Origin: Saksenaea vasiformis B4078
Taxonomy: Eukaryota; Mucoromycota; Mucoromycetes; Mucorales; Saksenaeaceae
Length of the DNA stretch: 64,000 bases
Direction: 5' to 3'
NCBI GenBank assembly: GCA_000697055.1
Contig: JNDT01002329.1
Span: 186,001 to 250,000 of the forward strand
This document shows positions 1-12,320 of this stretch, in pieces. Positions within the stretch are counted from its first letter, which is position 1. The number at the start of each line of letters is the position of its first letter. The translations under genes were made by a program, and so were the position numbers. The notes under the pieces were generated by a model that was given only the letters and a program-made list of their open reading frames with translations, was not told the DNA's origin and did not search any database.

Positions 1-472
1 ATGTGGCCTATGGTACGCTACTGCACATATGCAATATAACCAGGCGATCTGTAGGACTTCATGCAAAAAGTTTATTTCTAGTTAAAATGATACGAGTAGT
101 AAGAGTAAATGAAATACATGCATGAGGAGAATAACTGGACTTGAATTAGTGATTATCCTGTTACACTAGGACCCTGATCAACAATCCCTTTGTTTGCATA
201 CGTCTGCGTGGTTGCTTATTTTGATTGAAGAACACGAGTAAACACAAAGTTGGTTAGTTTCTTTTAACACAAGCTTATCAGAAATGCGCATAGAACACAG
301 ACAAAGCGAGTTTATGAAAGGAAGGATGTTATTCAAAACATTTCATACACGCAAACATGATGATCAATAAAAAAAAAAGAGCAGAAAGGAGTTCATGTCA
401 CAAATAGAGAGAATACATAGAAAGAAAGTAGAGAAGGAGAAAAGAATTTGATAATGGTTGTGAGCGAGACAG

Positions 473-500
473 AGACAGAGAGAGAGAGAGAGAGAGAGAG
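473..500. repeat. (GA)n microsatellite
   Basis: A GA dinucleotide run, slightly imperfect at its left end, lies in the sequence downstream of the C2H2 factor gene. Nothing else that can be supported was seen in the first 620 bases. Confidence 0.85.
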
Positions 501-621
501 TAAGTAAAAAATATAGAGAGAAAACGAAGTAGAGAAAATAGAAAGTAGAGAAATAAAGAAGCGTTGTGTATAACTAAATGTTCTTGCAATGGATCTTTAC
601 TATGATTGTATGCCTTAAGTA

Positions 622-1986
622 TTATACGTTGTAATTTTGCACAAAACTCGCCGCAAATTGTTGTTGCGGATGCTCTGAGGTAGTACCAGACGCGCCATTA
701 GTTTTTGGCTGTTTTTCTTTATGTCCTGCAGAAGCTGTGCTATGACGATGGATGCGGATGTGTTGATTCAAGTTGTCAGATCGCGAAAATCGCTTATTGC
801 AGCTCTGATAGGGGCATTCAAATGCTACAAAGAAAGTGTGAGTAGATCATAAAACAAATACATCTGTGTAGAACTTACGTTTTTCCAGTGTATGGATCGA
901 TCGGATATGCCGCTTCAGATGCTCTGATCGTTTAAACACTTTACCACATCCATCGGCTTTACAAGTAAACATACGGGCACCGTTACCGGGAACGTTTGAT
1001 ACTCGTCGGCCTCGCGATCGTGCCGATTTTGTCTTTTCTGTCTTTGATTCTGCAGGCAGTGACCGACGACGAAGGTCAGTCATTCCGTTATGGGAAGACA
1101 TGGCAAACACCGGAGGAAAGCATAGATCTGTCATGATCCCATGGCAATCCTCCTTCCCCAGGCCGGCATTCATGCCTGGTGACAATGGCATCAAGGGTGA
1201 CACAGGGGTCACCGGGCGGGATGTACACAAGTTGGCAAAACTTTGTATCATTGTCGTGGCTGGGCTGGCTGTAGCGCGTGCCTCACCTTGCTGCGCCGCG
1301 TCAAACATAGTGGTTGTCGGGTGACTAAAACTGTGATGACGCTGGACAGATTCATAGTATGAATTGAGGTGCTGCGCGGAAGGGGCTGCAATGGAGTGAC
1401 GATGCTGCTGCAAATGTTGCAGATCCACGGTGGAGGGCGAAGGCGCCATGCTGAACGGGTGCAGGGATGAGAGCATACTAGCTGTTGCTGGGGGCGGGAG
1501 CAGACCACTAGAGGTTGTTGTTTCGGGGGAACTGGACTGTAAGTTCATAAAAAATGATGGCTGACCAACCCCACCCACAGCTGCAGCAACAGCTGCTGAG
1601 GAAGGGTCCATAAAAGAAATCGGATCAGGCTGACGAGCGCTTGGTTCGTTAGCAGCCGTTGGGTGTTGATAGTCATCGCTACTGTCATTCGAGGGAGATG
1701 ACGAGGAAATAGGGAGATAACAGGGTTCAGTGCTGTCGTAATCCGGCGCATTGGAACCTGAGAGCAAATCGGCGTAACGAAAACGATTTTGTTGCTCCTT
1801 TTGCTTCAGATAAGGCGCGGAGTTGTAGTCGCAGGAGGATGAGGCGGTAGAAGAGGAGGAAGTTGAATGGAAGGCGCGCGGCGAGGAGCGGTGACTGAGA
1901 GAATTAGGATCGACAAATCTCAAGACACTACTTTGAGAATCGTAGGCAAGAGAGTCCGAAAAGGATTGGACACAGGGCGATGACAT
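622..1986 (-). CDS. Msn2/4-type C2H2 zinc-finger transcription factor
   Basis: Two exons, 879..1986 and 622..824, with a 54-bp GTAAG...TAG intron, give 436 residues. The N-terminal 340 residues are low complexity, rich in Ser, Pro, Gln and Ala, as in activation regions. Two adjacent C2H2 fingers lie near the C-terminus. The first reads CKADGCGKVFKRSEHLKRH and the second, across the splice, FECPYQSCNKRFSRSDNLNQH. The RSEHLKRH and RSDNLNQH recognition helices and the linker are those of the Msn2/Msn4/Seb1 group, which bind the stress response element (AGGGG) in yeasts. A general stress role is therefore inferred from the family. The splice restores the linker TLEKPFEC, which supports the intron. 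The frame is open 24 codons upstream to an ATG at 2058, but that extension reads like a pyrimidine-rich leader, so the start at 1986 is preferred. Confidence 0.85.
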
Positions 1987-4690
1987 AGTCAAATAAGGGA
2001 ATGGAAAGGTAAAGGTTAAAAGACAAAAAGAGTGAATAGATTGAACAAAGTGAGTCAAGGAATACGTTGTATTTAAGGGAGTTATTTCTAGTCAAGCTGT
2101 CAAGAGAAGTTTGATGATTGGTTCAATGTGATGATATCGGCTTAACTGGTTCTCTGAATCCGGGATAGGGAGCATCGTCCAATTTAGAATGAAAAGGTTT
2201 ATGCGACCAAAATGGGATTTTGGAATCGAGCCCCCATGTCAATTAAGGAATCGTCTTCGTCAGTGGCAAGCAAAAAGACAGAACATGATGAAAAACACGA
2301 GGTCGGACTGATGAAGGAGACATGAACAAAATGGAAACCATCATTGTTGCGCACCGTCGTCACCCCTTCCCACTTTTCGCACGACATAAAAAAAGTTAAC
2401 CTCCCCCAACACGTTCTTTTTCTAATCCCCTTGCAATGATCGTCTTCCATCGTCAAAAATCGCAGTAGCAACTAAACCCGTGCAGATTTGCTTTAGTACC
2501 TTTCTCTAATAGGATTGCAAGTAATACTTCTGTGATCATCCTACCTATTATATTAACCACAAATAGTCTTAGATTAGACAATTGCAAATCCTGTAAATTT
2601 ATTCGATTTGAAAGTTCCATACTCGTGCGATTTGAACAAGCCCTTACCTGGTCCCCTTGGAAATATTGTTGACAGATAAGCGGATAAATTGACGTGCCAG
2701 GTAAAAGGAATATACAACAGTGGAGGTGAAATGGCATACACTGTACCCTCAAACGTCCAAAAGCTAATCTTACGGAAGAGATTTAGGAGTGTTCAAAGGG
2801 TAATCGTATGTTGTCTTGATCCTTAGCTTGAAAAACTTGTTCAATTACAACCAATTTCTATCATCATCCTTCTTTTTGTTAAGCCTTTCCGACAATGGTA
2901 AATCTATTCTTGCATACCATCGAACAACAAAAATGCTGGCATGCGCACGTGCCACATTGAATGATAGAAGGAGAAACGTAATAAGCATTTTCGGTATCTC
3001 AATTATCGCGGAGGTAAATGCGTAACTGTGTGTGCATACTACGATTTCACAGTACTATCACGATGCATTGTACGCCTTCTGCTGATCATTAGGGTTACAA
3101 GCAGTAATGATTTAGGTTTCTCTGATCGTGTCTTTGCCATGTTATGTAACAGATACGTCTTTCTCACAAGCCCCATCTTGAGTATTAGACGAGAATAAGT
3201 GTATGATCGTAGCTACAATAAACGGACGGACTGCGATAGTTTTATCTCCCAATTTTAGTTTTGGATTACATATCGATGTATGACGATTTATGCGTCCCAT
3301 TCTCCCTCTACCGGGATGATGTAATGAATCCGCTATTACAGCCTGGATGCTCTAGAGTCACTCTGATTTGTATCAGATGTCCTTCATGTCTGAGACTCAC
3401 AGGTAGGTAAGAAACTGGCCGGATTCCGTATGTTAGATGTTAAGTTTATGTTTTTTTTCTTTTGGCTGTTCGTCCTGTTCCACAAGGCATCTTCATATGC
3501 ATAGCTTGGGCGCATATCCAAGATTTTCATATGTTGTTCATGGTGATATCCTTGTTCTACGTGAAATTAAAGGCTGTAACTGCACCATTTCGAAATGGTG
3601 AGCATTTCACTATCCGCCATTAACGATACGATTAGTCGATAGAAGAAGGATACAGTAGAACAACCAACTCAACGAAGGAGCTGGACGACTGAAGAAGCCA
3701 CGTCATACATCCAGAGTTTCCGCTTAAGCGTGATATGCGATCCAAAAAATCCATAGCTTCTTCATGAAAAGACTTTGTCAACCACTAGACTAAATGCACA
3801 TGCTGACTTTAACTCCCCTAAAGTGGCAGAGAATACCCCTTTACTGAGCGACACACGAGGAAACATCTTGATTTTGTTTGTGAGCATCGGACGATGGAAC
3901 AATGGTGCCGTTCAGATGATACAATGGCTCTGTGCTCCAATGTCTCAAATAGACGGGTAGAGCTCACTGGAACATCATACTGTTACAACAACAATGTTTG
4001 ATGTCGATACAACAGTAGATCACACTGCGATGGATCAATAGCCTCAGCAGGGGAATTATCTTCATGGCATACTCTATGCTTTTACAATCACACTTTAAGA
4101 GCTGTTTATAAGACTAATACAAGGAAGTTCATAGCATCGTGGCTCTAGAATATGAACAGCTAATGAAATACTATTGCAGCTATCTCTTCATTTACCCTAT
4201 ATCAAACATCCGCCAAATGCTGCCGACTACAAAACAATTAGCGCAGATGGTCTGAGCAGAGCAATTACTTGATTCGCTGTTCATATGCTGCAATTATCAT
4301 TCAAAGTCTAGAACAGTAGCAGAAACAGCTAGTAACCATGCAGAATGACTGCAATGCGAGTGGTATTTTCCGCTGCTATCGAAATGCTGTTCAGATCATA
4401 AATATTTAAATCATCAACAACAGCATCCATTCTCGCTGCCAGCAGCTCCATAAGATCATATAAAACTAGTCTCACAATCAATTCAGTGTACATAAATCAA
4501 AGCCCTCTTTTACTGTTTATCTCCAGGCACACGGATACTTATAAGCCTCTGCCGACTCTTTGCTCGTTGATAATGACGGATTGAGGCATGCATGAACCAC
4601 AAAGGATAATTAGTATAGTTAGTGTGGTAGGTTCCTTTTTATTCAGGTATTATATTTTCCAGAATACTTATTTAGTATCGATTATATAAG
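1987..4690. other. intergenic, no gene recognised
   Basis: About 2.7 kb upstream of the C2H2 factor and downstream of the phosphatase-inhibitor gene. Only short open frames (under 100 codons) without family resemblance occur. I saw no repeat shared with the rest of the window and no RNA gene. Confidence 0.5.
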
Positions 4691-5436
4691 TTATTCTTCC
4701 ATTTTGTCGCTGCCGTTAAGGTGTGGTGGCAATGCTGGTACTGGTGGTGGATTGGAGCTTTTTTCCTGCTCTTCATCATCTTCCTCCTCTAGATTGTCTT
4801 TGTGGCGTAGGACATTGCCCATGTTGTAATGCATTGCTCGCTTCTTTGCAAATTCTTCATGTTGTTTGTGTTCTACAACTTGTAGGTATGAAAGAATATT
4901 AATACAGTGACTCTTACTTTGTTCGTCGTCTTCATTATCTGATTCCCAATCATCATCGCTCAAATAGACTCTTCTTCTTCTTCCACTGGACGTACTGGAT
5001 CGATCTGATTCGTTCCCTGCGTCCAAAGAAAAGTCTTCAGGTTCTTCATGGGCCATTTTGTTAAATGGTGCATCAGCTATTACTGAATGTTCAGCCCGAC
5101 TGATGATTTGCTATTTCTCTTTCTCTCAGGCGCGCTCACGCACACGCGCCAAGCTCAGAGTCGTTACCTGGCATATTCAACACTTCGTCCGTTTCAGGAT
5201 TGTATCGAATGTAAGGCGTTGGAGGTTCATCTACTTTCATCGTGGAATCTTTCTGAGATTCAGTCAACTGCAGATTTGCTTCATCCCATTTTAAACTGGG
5301 AACCGCAATGTCAGCCATGAGATTAAAGAAAACTGTCCAATATTTACTGCGAATCGGGGTTATCGCGATTGAACTGATGAGGCTTCTTCAAAATGCCTTT
5401 GATGGGTTTTGATGTTGAATTGGGTTGGTTGTTCAT
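4691..5436 (-). CDS. GLC8: protein phosphatase inhibitor 2 (IPP-2 / Glc8 family)
   Basis: Four exons, 5348..5436, 5168..5295, 4918..5076 and 4691..4872, give 185 residues, close to the family's usual size of about 200. All hallmark segments are present in order. The PP1-binding KPIKGILKK is at residues 10-18, LKWDEANL at 31-38 and [10 protein letters not shown] at 49-58. The Thr at 56 corresponds to the Thr of human inhibitor-2 that is phosphorylated by GSK3-type kinases. An acidic Ser-rich stretch is followed by the helix [10 protein letters not shown]. The family binds and modulates type-1 protein phosphatase in nucleus and cytosol. The introns are 45, 91 and 52 bp. The first ATG that places KGILKK near the N-terminus, as in homologues, was taken as the start. 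The acceptor of the last intron has two in-frame options six bases apart. Confidence 0.9.
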
Positions 5437-5622
5437 CGTTTCAAATACGGATAAAGCTCGCCTCGGTCGCCCAGGAGGGGAACCTACTTCGAATGGGACT
5501 GCTTTCACATAAATCATGCTCAGTTGTAGGTGCATAACGGAATTTGCCTTTGTTCGCAGGTGCGAAACGATTTCTAATGGGATGGAAACTTATCCGCAAT
5601 ACTCCGTATGTTATCATTGATT

Positions 5623-5945
5623 TACTGTTTATTGAACAACTTTTTACGCTACTCTAAGTGAACTGTGCGTTCTTGAAGAGCGAACTTTGCACTGAGAGAT
5701 AAATAAAATGTGCAGTCATTAGTTAATGAATTGGCAACAAGATCATACGGTTACTGACATCACCGTGGCCCTCAGTGGACGCATAATTTATTGGAACAAC
5801 ATAAAAGATTGTTCACGGTTAGTAAATGGAAGACGTTTTGATGTCTTTTTACTTACCCTGAAGGTAATCCCGCATTACGCGGGTGTCTGCTCCGCATCCT
5901 AGCCGGGCGGGAGCACCATTTGGGAGGAATCTGGCCAAGTCTTCC
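5623..5945 (-). repeat. dispersed element A, copy 1
   Basis: It begins with TACTGTTTATTGAAC and TTTTTACGCTACTCTAA, the end sequence shared with other copies, and reaches a diverged inverted counterpart near 5777-5824. It continues into a module with two predicted hairpins: CCCGC-ATTAC-GCGGG, then a stem TGCTCC/GGAGCA. The whole arrangement is shared with the copy at 60604-60930. See the findings for the family. Confidence 0.7.
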
Positions 5946-6034
5946 AGTGGTAAAGCGCTGCAGAGGACTTGAAACGACGCAACATCTGGCGAGGTTCTGT
6001 TGTGGAAACTAAGTAACACTGCGAAAGACAACAT

Positions 6035-6260
6035 TTATTTACCTGGTGCTGAACATGGAGCTACACCACAGCCGAGATGGTTCGAGACAGGGGTCATGCA
6101 GGCTAAACAATAAATAAAAAGACATTGAATGATCCTGTATACATGACAAAAGAATTGAACATGTTTTTTTTTTGAAGAACATAGCCAAAGGAAATTCATG
6201 CGTCCCTTCAAATACGGATCATTTTGGGTGGAACATTTCCCGTAACGTGAGACATTTTTA
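6035..6260. repeat. diverged fragment of repeat family B
   Basis: The block containing GGTTCGAGACAGGGGTCATG and the following A-rich text aligns by eye with the head of family B at 21940-22060 and 38690-38800. It is much more diverged and lacks the tandem array. No coding sense is visible. Confidence 0.5.
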
Positions 6261-6529
6261 CTGCTTCCGATGGGATACCAGAAAGCCATCACTGAAAGCA
6301 CCCAATGCAAACCTCAGGTCATCCAGGCGCAAACTATTCCTTGGAATAACCCAAAAAGAACCACTTCTCAGCGATAAGTCGTTTCACTGTCTGAAGCAAA
6401 ATTTATTCAACTTGGACGTACAAGGACATCTAGCTTGACGCAAACACTTATTCCAAACCCAGTGTTCTTGAGTCTTTGAGAATAGGTTTACTCTTTATCC
6501 ATAGCCCTCCACTTGACGCATTTGGAACA

Positions 6530-6999
6530 TCAACGAGTATCTTCGGCGCAACTGGTGTCATGTAGTCGTAACGTCTCATTATCCTCGTAGGCCCAAATTT
6601 TGGCGTACTCGTCATGCAGCGGTGCCGCTTGCATTTGATATTTGGATTTGCTTCTTCTAAAGATACTGAAGGAAACGGCAAGATATGGGAAGAAGCCAGT
6701 TGAAAATTTAGGTTGATAATCTAGCATTGATTTGATCTGACATGTGATAATGTCAATCCAAATGAAATTTGCAGAGAGAAATGGCTCCGTTTTATGTCTG
6801 CCCAACGCCAAAATTGCCGATCTCCTTGCTGCAGACTGCCTTCCCAATAGTTCGATATCCTTTTCTTTTTAAGAAAATTAAAAACAGTAGATAAGATCAA
6901 GCACACGATAATCCTTCCGTGTTCATTATACGAATCACAAGTGCAATATTGAGCAATATCATACGAACTCCGCCAATCCACTAGCGCTTGGGCTGTCAA
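6530..6999 (-). CDS. tentative two-exon gene, unknown function
   Basis: Joining 6907..6999 to 6530..6859 across a 47-bp intron (GTGTGC...AAAAG, phase 0) gives an open frame of 140 residues. The translation has a Cys-rich stretch (QYCTCDSY) near residue 20, a charged middle and no obvious membrane segment or signal peptide. I do not recognise the family. Its ATG lies 52 bp from the ATG of the plus-strand gene at 7052, so the two would share a divergent promoter. In favour: the frame stays open, the intron has the local size, and codon use is ordinary. Against: the acceptor is purine-rich and weak, and no known domain is visible. It could be a degraded gene. Confidence 0.35.
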
Positions 7000-7051
7000 A
7001 AGAGGAAACCTCTTGAATAGCTTTTACGTTTGCAGTCATTGTATTCTGCCA

Positions 7052-7669
7052 ATGGAAACCATCGTACTTGCTCTCGGCCACCAAACAGCGCCTTTTCTTA
7101 TTAAACATTCTGTTAATGCGGATGTAACACCAGTTGGCTCTCGACGATGGCCGTATGGAAATGTGTTATCAGTGCTTGGATTCATCGCCAAATCATGTGC
7201 AGCGTCGCGGATAGTATCAAAACACGTACTGGAGATAGCACCTGAAGCTACACCTGCTGAAGAAGAGGTTGTCAATTTATTGACAAAAACGCTTAAAGGA
7301 CATGAACAGAGCCAGCGTTGTTTTGCCATTGTGCAAATCACTGATTCCTTGATCGGAAGCATAGGCTTCCATAGTCCAGATGCAGCGCTTGTGTTACACG
7401 TTACAGAACGAGTCCAGTCAACCAAAACAACATCTTATCTTCCATTTTCAGTGGAGACTTTGAGGAATCGACCAGAGCACGTTAAGCAGCTATGTCAACA
7501 ATCGCAGAATCCAAACGCTGCTGCCCACCTTCAAGGATTGGTAAATGATACCTATCACCTTGCACACTTATATGGTTACTGGGATCTCTGGCGAGTGTTG
7601 GAGGAGATTTGTTCACAATATCATATCAATGCCCGGCAATGGGTAACTTCCGCTGCCGCCACCGCCTGA
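7052..7669 (+). CDS. hypothetical protein, about 205 residues
   Basis: A single uninterrupted frame starting METIVLALG and ending in an Ala-rich tail. The chain is soluble-looking: a hydrophobic first strand, a mid-region AEEEVVNLLTKTLKGH that is probably helical, and a C-terminal helical part around HLYGYWDLWRVLEEIC. There is no signal peptide, membrane segment or catalytic motif that I can name. The length of the clean frame and the position upstream of NMA111 on the same strand argue for a real gene. The frame is open further 5' to a non-ATG codon at 7013, but the first ATG is at 7052. Confidence 0.55.
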   Translation: METIVLALGHQTAPFLIKHSVNADVTPVGSRRWPYGNVLSVLGFIAKSCAASRIVSKHVLEIAPEATPAEEEVVNLLTKTLKGHEQSQRCFAIVQITDSLIGSIGFHSPDAALVLHVTERVQSTKTTSYLPFSVETLRNRPEHVKQLCQQSQNPNAAAHLQGLVNDTYHLAHLYGYWDLWRVLEEICSQYHINARQWVTSAAATA

Positions 7670-7908
7670 TTGTTGGGCACAGACACACGCTAGAACACAT
7701 GGCCCTACATGACCTTAGTGGTTGGTCAGGGGAAAGAGAAACTCGTATCAAGAATGGGACTTGTTGCTACACGTGATAGGATCAGCATGATATTGTATGA
7801 TAGCAACGAGAATGTTCAGAAAGGGACTGCCTTCCCGGGGATTACATAAAGGAGACAAATCTGCAGAAGCATATACACATACAATTTTTTTTCCTCTTCC
7901 TGTACACT

Positions 7909-10900
7909 ATGCCTAGAGCGCTTGAACCGCGGGTAATGACAAAGGATCCCTTGGATTCAGTGTTCACTAGAGCGTACCGCACGAGGTCCAAAACAGTGGA
8001 TGCTACGCTTCAGTATCTGCCGGAACACAATAAGATAGAGAACAATTGGGAATTGACACTGGAAACATGTATCAAGAGCATCGTATCGATTAAAGCTACA
8101 CGTGTCAGGGCGTTAGATACCGAGAAACCAGGGGGCTACTCAGCTACTGGCTTTGTGGTTGATCCACAGCGGGGCATCGTATTATCGAACCGTCATGTCG
8201 TATCTGTGTCGCCCATCGTAGCTCAAGCGGTTCTATGCAATTACGAAGAAATCGAATTGAGGCCAATCTACCGGGATCCAGTTCACGATTTTGGGTTTCT
8301 GCAGTATGATCCGTCAAGCATCCGTTTTCTTGATATAGCTGGGATTGAACTGTACCCTGAAGGGGCTAGAGTTGGCCAGGAAATCCGCGTCGTCGGGTAA
8401 CCTTATGAGATAGCGTCGCTCTTGCGCTTACTGTTGGCTAATGTTACAGAAATGATGCTGGAGAGAAACTCAGTATTCTGTCGGGGACACTTGCTCGCCT
8501 TGATCGTGCGGCGCCAAATTATGGCTCCGGAGAATATAACGACTTCAATACATTTTATATGCAAGCTGCATCCAGCACGAGTGCTGGTTCAAGTGGAAGC
8601 CCCGTACTGGACCTCCAAGGCCGGGCCATCGCATTGAACGCTGGTGGAGCTACTCAGGCGTCGTCAAGTTATTATCTACCGCTGGATCGTGTTAAACGTG
8701 CCCTGAGTTTGTTACAACAGCAACAGCAAGTACCCCGTGGCACCCTACAAACAGAATTTGAGCATCAGTCATACGATGAACTCGCAAAACTTGGCCTAAG
8801 TCGTCATATTGAGCACCGACTTCGTTGCGCAGATAAAAATAAGCATGGATTACTCGTTGTCAAAGCTGTGTTACCAGACGGACCAGCTCACGGGTTGTTA
8901 GAACCTGGTGATATACTTTTGACTGGGAACGGCAGTATCGTGACCCAGTTTAACGAATTGGAGGAATTGTTGGACACGAACGATGTTGTGGACGTGGTCG
9001 TCGCGCGTGCTGGTCAGCTGCGTGAATTTAATCTGAAGGTGCAAGATCTCCATACCACTATGCCGCATAAGTTTGTCGAGTTTGGAGGAGGCATTTTGAA
9101 CGAATTATCCTATCAGATAGCACGAGCGTATGGCTTATCCCTGAAGGATGCCGGTGTATATGTGGGCATGTCAGGATACATTTTGGGGACCGCTTACTGC
9201 ATGCGACGGTCTGTTATCACCGGTCTAAATAATCAGAGAGTGCGCAATCTGGATGATTTTGTAGCTATAGCGAGAGAGATACCCCACGGTAGCCGCGTAC
9301 CTATTCGTTTTTATTCGTTGGCGCAGCCATTGAAGAACCGCGTAATGATAGTGCACATGGATCGTAGATGGCACAGCTTTCGCATAGCTGTCCGAAATGG
9401 TAAGCGACAACGTAGCAACCTCGCCTATAACTGATCAACCTCAGATAACTCAGGGTTATGGGACTATCAGCATCTCGGTGAGCCTACTATCATGGAAACA
9501 CCAACCATCTCAAATGCAGCGATGCGAATTTCTCAACCAAATGACCCGCTACAATCGCTGAAAAAGAGTCTTGTTGCTATTGATTGCTATCCGCCTTATA
9601 TGATTGATGGCATTCAGACGTCGCACTTTTATGGCGCTGGAGTTCTTGTTTCCTTGGATCCTCCATTGCTCATATGTGATCGTGATACTGTGCCAGTGGC
9701 TCTCTGTGCAATATCGCTGACATTTAGTAATTCTATCACTATTCCGGCCAAGCTATTATTTCTTCATCCATTCTACAACTATGCCGTCCTTACATTTGAC
9801 CCTGCATTGTTACAGGGTGCGAATGTTGAGGTGCACCCTGCTACGCTAAGCACCAAAATGCTTGCGAAAGGAGACGCCGTTAACTATGTTGGTCTAGGAG
9901 GTAAACGTATCTGTAAACCAAAATTCTGTCCCTAATTGAAGGACAACTAGGGGATAGCATTCCATCAATCAAAAGGGTCAACGTTTCCGCGATTAACGCA
10001 GTCCGCACAAATGAATGCTATACACCTCGTTGGCGTGCAGTTAACGTTGAATCGATAAAACTTAGCGAGGGCAACCTCGGTAGTCAAGGTGGAGTTTTAG
10101 CGGATGACGAAGGACAAGTGCTCGCACACTGGCTCAGTTTTTCAACGGAGGACAAGAATAGACAATCAGTCAGTATTATGGGCGGGTTAAGCGCTAATTT
10201 TGTCGTTCCTGTGATAAATGCTATTCGAGCTGGCAGAAAACCTGTAGTACGCGGACTCGACGTTGAATTATGGACAATGCAACTAGCCAATGCACGCATT
10301 TTAGGACTGTCAGACGAATGGCTCCGTCGGTTCGGTGAAACTGAAGACACACATGTATCCTATATACTTAGTATCACAAACGCTTCCAGTAAGAGTGCTG
10401 AAGTTCTTTGCGCTGGAGATATCGTCCTGGAAATTAATGGAGAGATGTTTACAAGCGTCTCCGACCTAGCTCGATTTGCAGACGAGAAAGCACTTCATAT
10501 GGTAATTTGTGCCGGTATACTTCCGTATTGATTCATTTATTCCTTGATAGACCGTACTGCGCAATGCCAAGGAAGTGAAACTCGTGGTACCAACTACGTC
10601 CTACGATGGTGAAGAAACTACGCACATCATTGGATGGCAGGGCATGTTGATACAAGACGATTATCTTGCTGCGCGAGAGCAAATACAGCATAAAGTACCA
10701 AACGGTGTATATGTGTCATGCTGTCTTTTCGGATCCCCAGCTAGCGAAACTTTACAACCAGGAGTATGGATCACTGAAATCGATCAACAACCTGTGCCTA
10801 CTTTGGATGCCTTTCTAAAGGCAGTAACGGCGTCCCGGCGGTGTTCTTTAGAAGGTAAAACACCCCTCACTTCTCTTAATGGGAAGGAAGCTCTGTGGCT

Positions 10901-11093
10901 ACTAGAATCGGTATCCCGCGACGAGAAAATACCTCACACTAGCGCGACCGCCCATGTACGGATCAAGTACGTTTCGCGAAACAATACTACGCATGTCGTT
11001 GCTTTGAAACCCGATTTGCATTACTGGCCCACTTGGCAGATCACGAAAGATATAAACTCGCAATATGGATGGAGGTACCAGCACAATCTTTAA
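7909..11093 (+). CDS. NMA111: Nma111-type nuclear HtrA-like serine protease
   Basis: Five exons, 7909..8396, 8450..9399, 9445..9900, 9951..10501 and 10551..11093, with introns of 45-53 bp give 995 residues, the same size as yeast Nma111 (about 1,000). The N-terminal trypsin-like domain carries the full triad: His96 in LSNRHVV, Asp127 in DPVHDFG and Ser211 in STSAGSSGSPVLD. PDZ-like segments follow, with GLLEPGDILL near 300. A second, degenerate protease-like domain follows from about residue 500, as expected for this family; no triad is seen there. Family members act in the nucleus and in yeast promote apoptosis-like death by cleaving the IAP protein Bir1. All four splice joints restore conserved family text in phase. 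The conserved tandem organisation and length make this a confident call; substrate and role here are inferred. Confidence 0.93.
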
Positions 11094-11809
11094 GTCGTTA
11101 CGTAGAATATAGAGGGAACCTTGTAGTAATAATAGCTACATCCGCTATCCTATAGAAATCAGAATAATAAACAAGAATAGAATGTCCTTAGTAATGCTCA
11201 TCATCAGAAATGGAGATCAGATAATTTATCATATCCTATGTTTCCCGAGAGTAACGTCCTAGAATGCACACTGGATTGGGTAGACTATGAAAAATCCCCA
11301 GTATAATCGAGAATTTCTTACATGGTCCAGGCTGTTAAACTTTGTCAGTGCTTCGCCACACTGGTTTTCTATCATTTAGCGTTACTAGTTTCTATAGAAT
11401 TTTGTTTGCAATTTTTTGCCATCTCTAAATCATTTAGCATGAGTTATCAATTTTTCGCTAGAAAGTATTTCTTTTTTCTTTTACTCTGATACTGATATAT
11501 GCGTATTGTAATTTTCATGCGCTCGTGTCAGTGATATATCAACTTGATACGAAAAAGGCAGTTTGAGATAACAAGACGTGATGGGTATTTAAACGAACGC
11601 AAAAGCCATTTTCAATTATTCGGCTCTGTTCGAAACGATGTCCTTGTAAGGAGTCAAATTCACCATATCCACGAGATTATTCACGTTTCTGGTTGTTTAT
11701 TTAGGTTGCATGACCTCCATTTCAAACCGCTTTGGCTGGCGTGTAATGTTTGTTCACCACTGGAGTGAACGTTGCCGCACTCGGTATTTACTCATTACCC
11801 ATAATAGAT
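11094..11809. other. intergenic, AT-rich
   Basis: Downstream of NMA111. Only short frames are seen, with no recognisable gene, RNA or repeat before element A begins at about 11810. Confidence 0.4.
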
Positions 11810-12142
11810 CGCTAGAAAGGCATCCTTTCACTACCTCTGCAGACCGTTTGTCTATTGGCTTTAAAGCCAAACTGCGAATCATCTATCACCGCCCTCACGG
11901 GGGGGGGAAACACTCTACGAGGGAAGACGGATGACATCAAGCATTCTTCATTACTAAGCATGGGTGAACTTTTATGCTGCTTGATATAAGTTCTATGGCT
12001 GTCGAAGGCCCAAACTAATGTAAGTAAAAAGGTTAAGAGATAGTAACGCGTAGTCGATTTTCCTCTAGTGCAAGTTTGGTTCTTTTTGGGGGCAAAATTT
12101 ATTGTAGAGTAGCGTAAGAACATGTTTCAATAAACAGCAAAC
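11810..12142 (+). repeat. dispersed element A, copy 2
   Basis: The left module (CCTCTGCAGACCGTTTGTCT and the following GGATGACATCAAG) aligns with the copy at 32270-32590. The right end carries GCAAAATTTATT, GTAGAGTAGCGTAAGAA and TTCAATAAACAG, which is the inverted counterpart of the left ends seen in copies 1 and 6. It ends about 180 bp before the PABP start codon, so it sits in that gene's promoter or leader region. Confidence 0.65.
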
Positions 12143-12320
12143 GGAAAAAGTATAATTTATACTGAGTTTCAGCAGCAAACTACCTAACAACGTTCAGGGT
12201 AGGATGAATCGCACGCTGCACTTGGTGCTATGCAATGGCTTGTGCGACGGAAGTCAAACCGCGGAGTTTCCACGCCAGTTTGATCACTCCATTTTCGCGT
12301 GTACCTTGTTTTGACATAGC

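Noticed and set aside
1706..1730. Near match to a homing-endonuclease (I-SceI) site
   Set aside because: It contains an extra base and a mismatch and lies inside the C2H2 coding sequence; a chance resemblance.
6085..6110. tRNA gene suggested by the B-box-like GGTTCGAGAC
   Set aside because: No A box at the right distance and no cloverleaf pairing could be drawn; treated as part of repeat family B.
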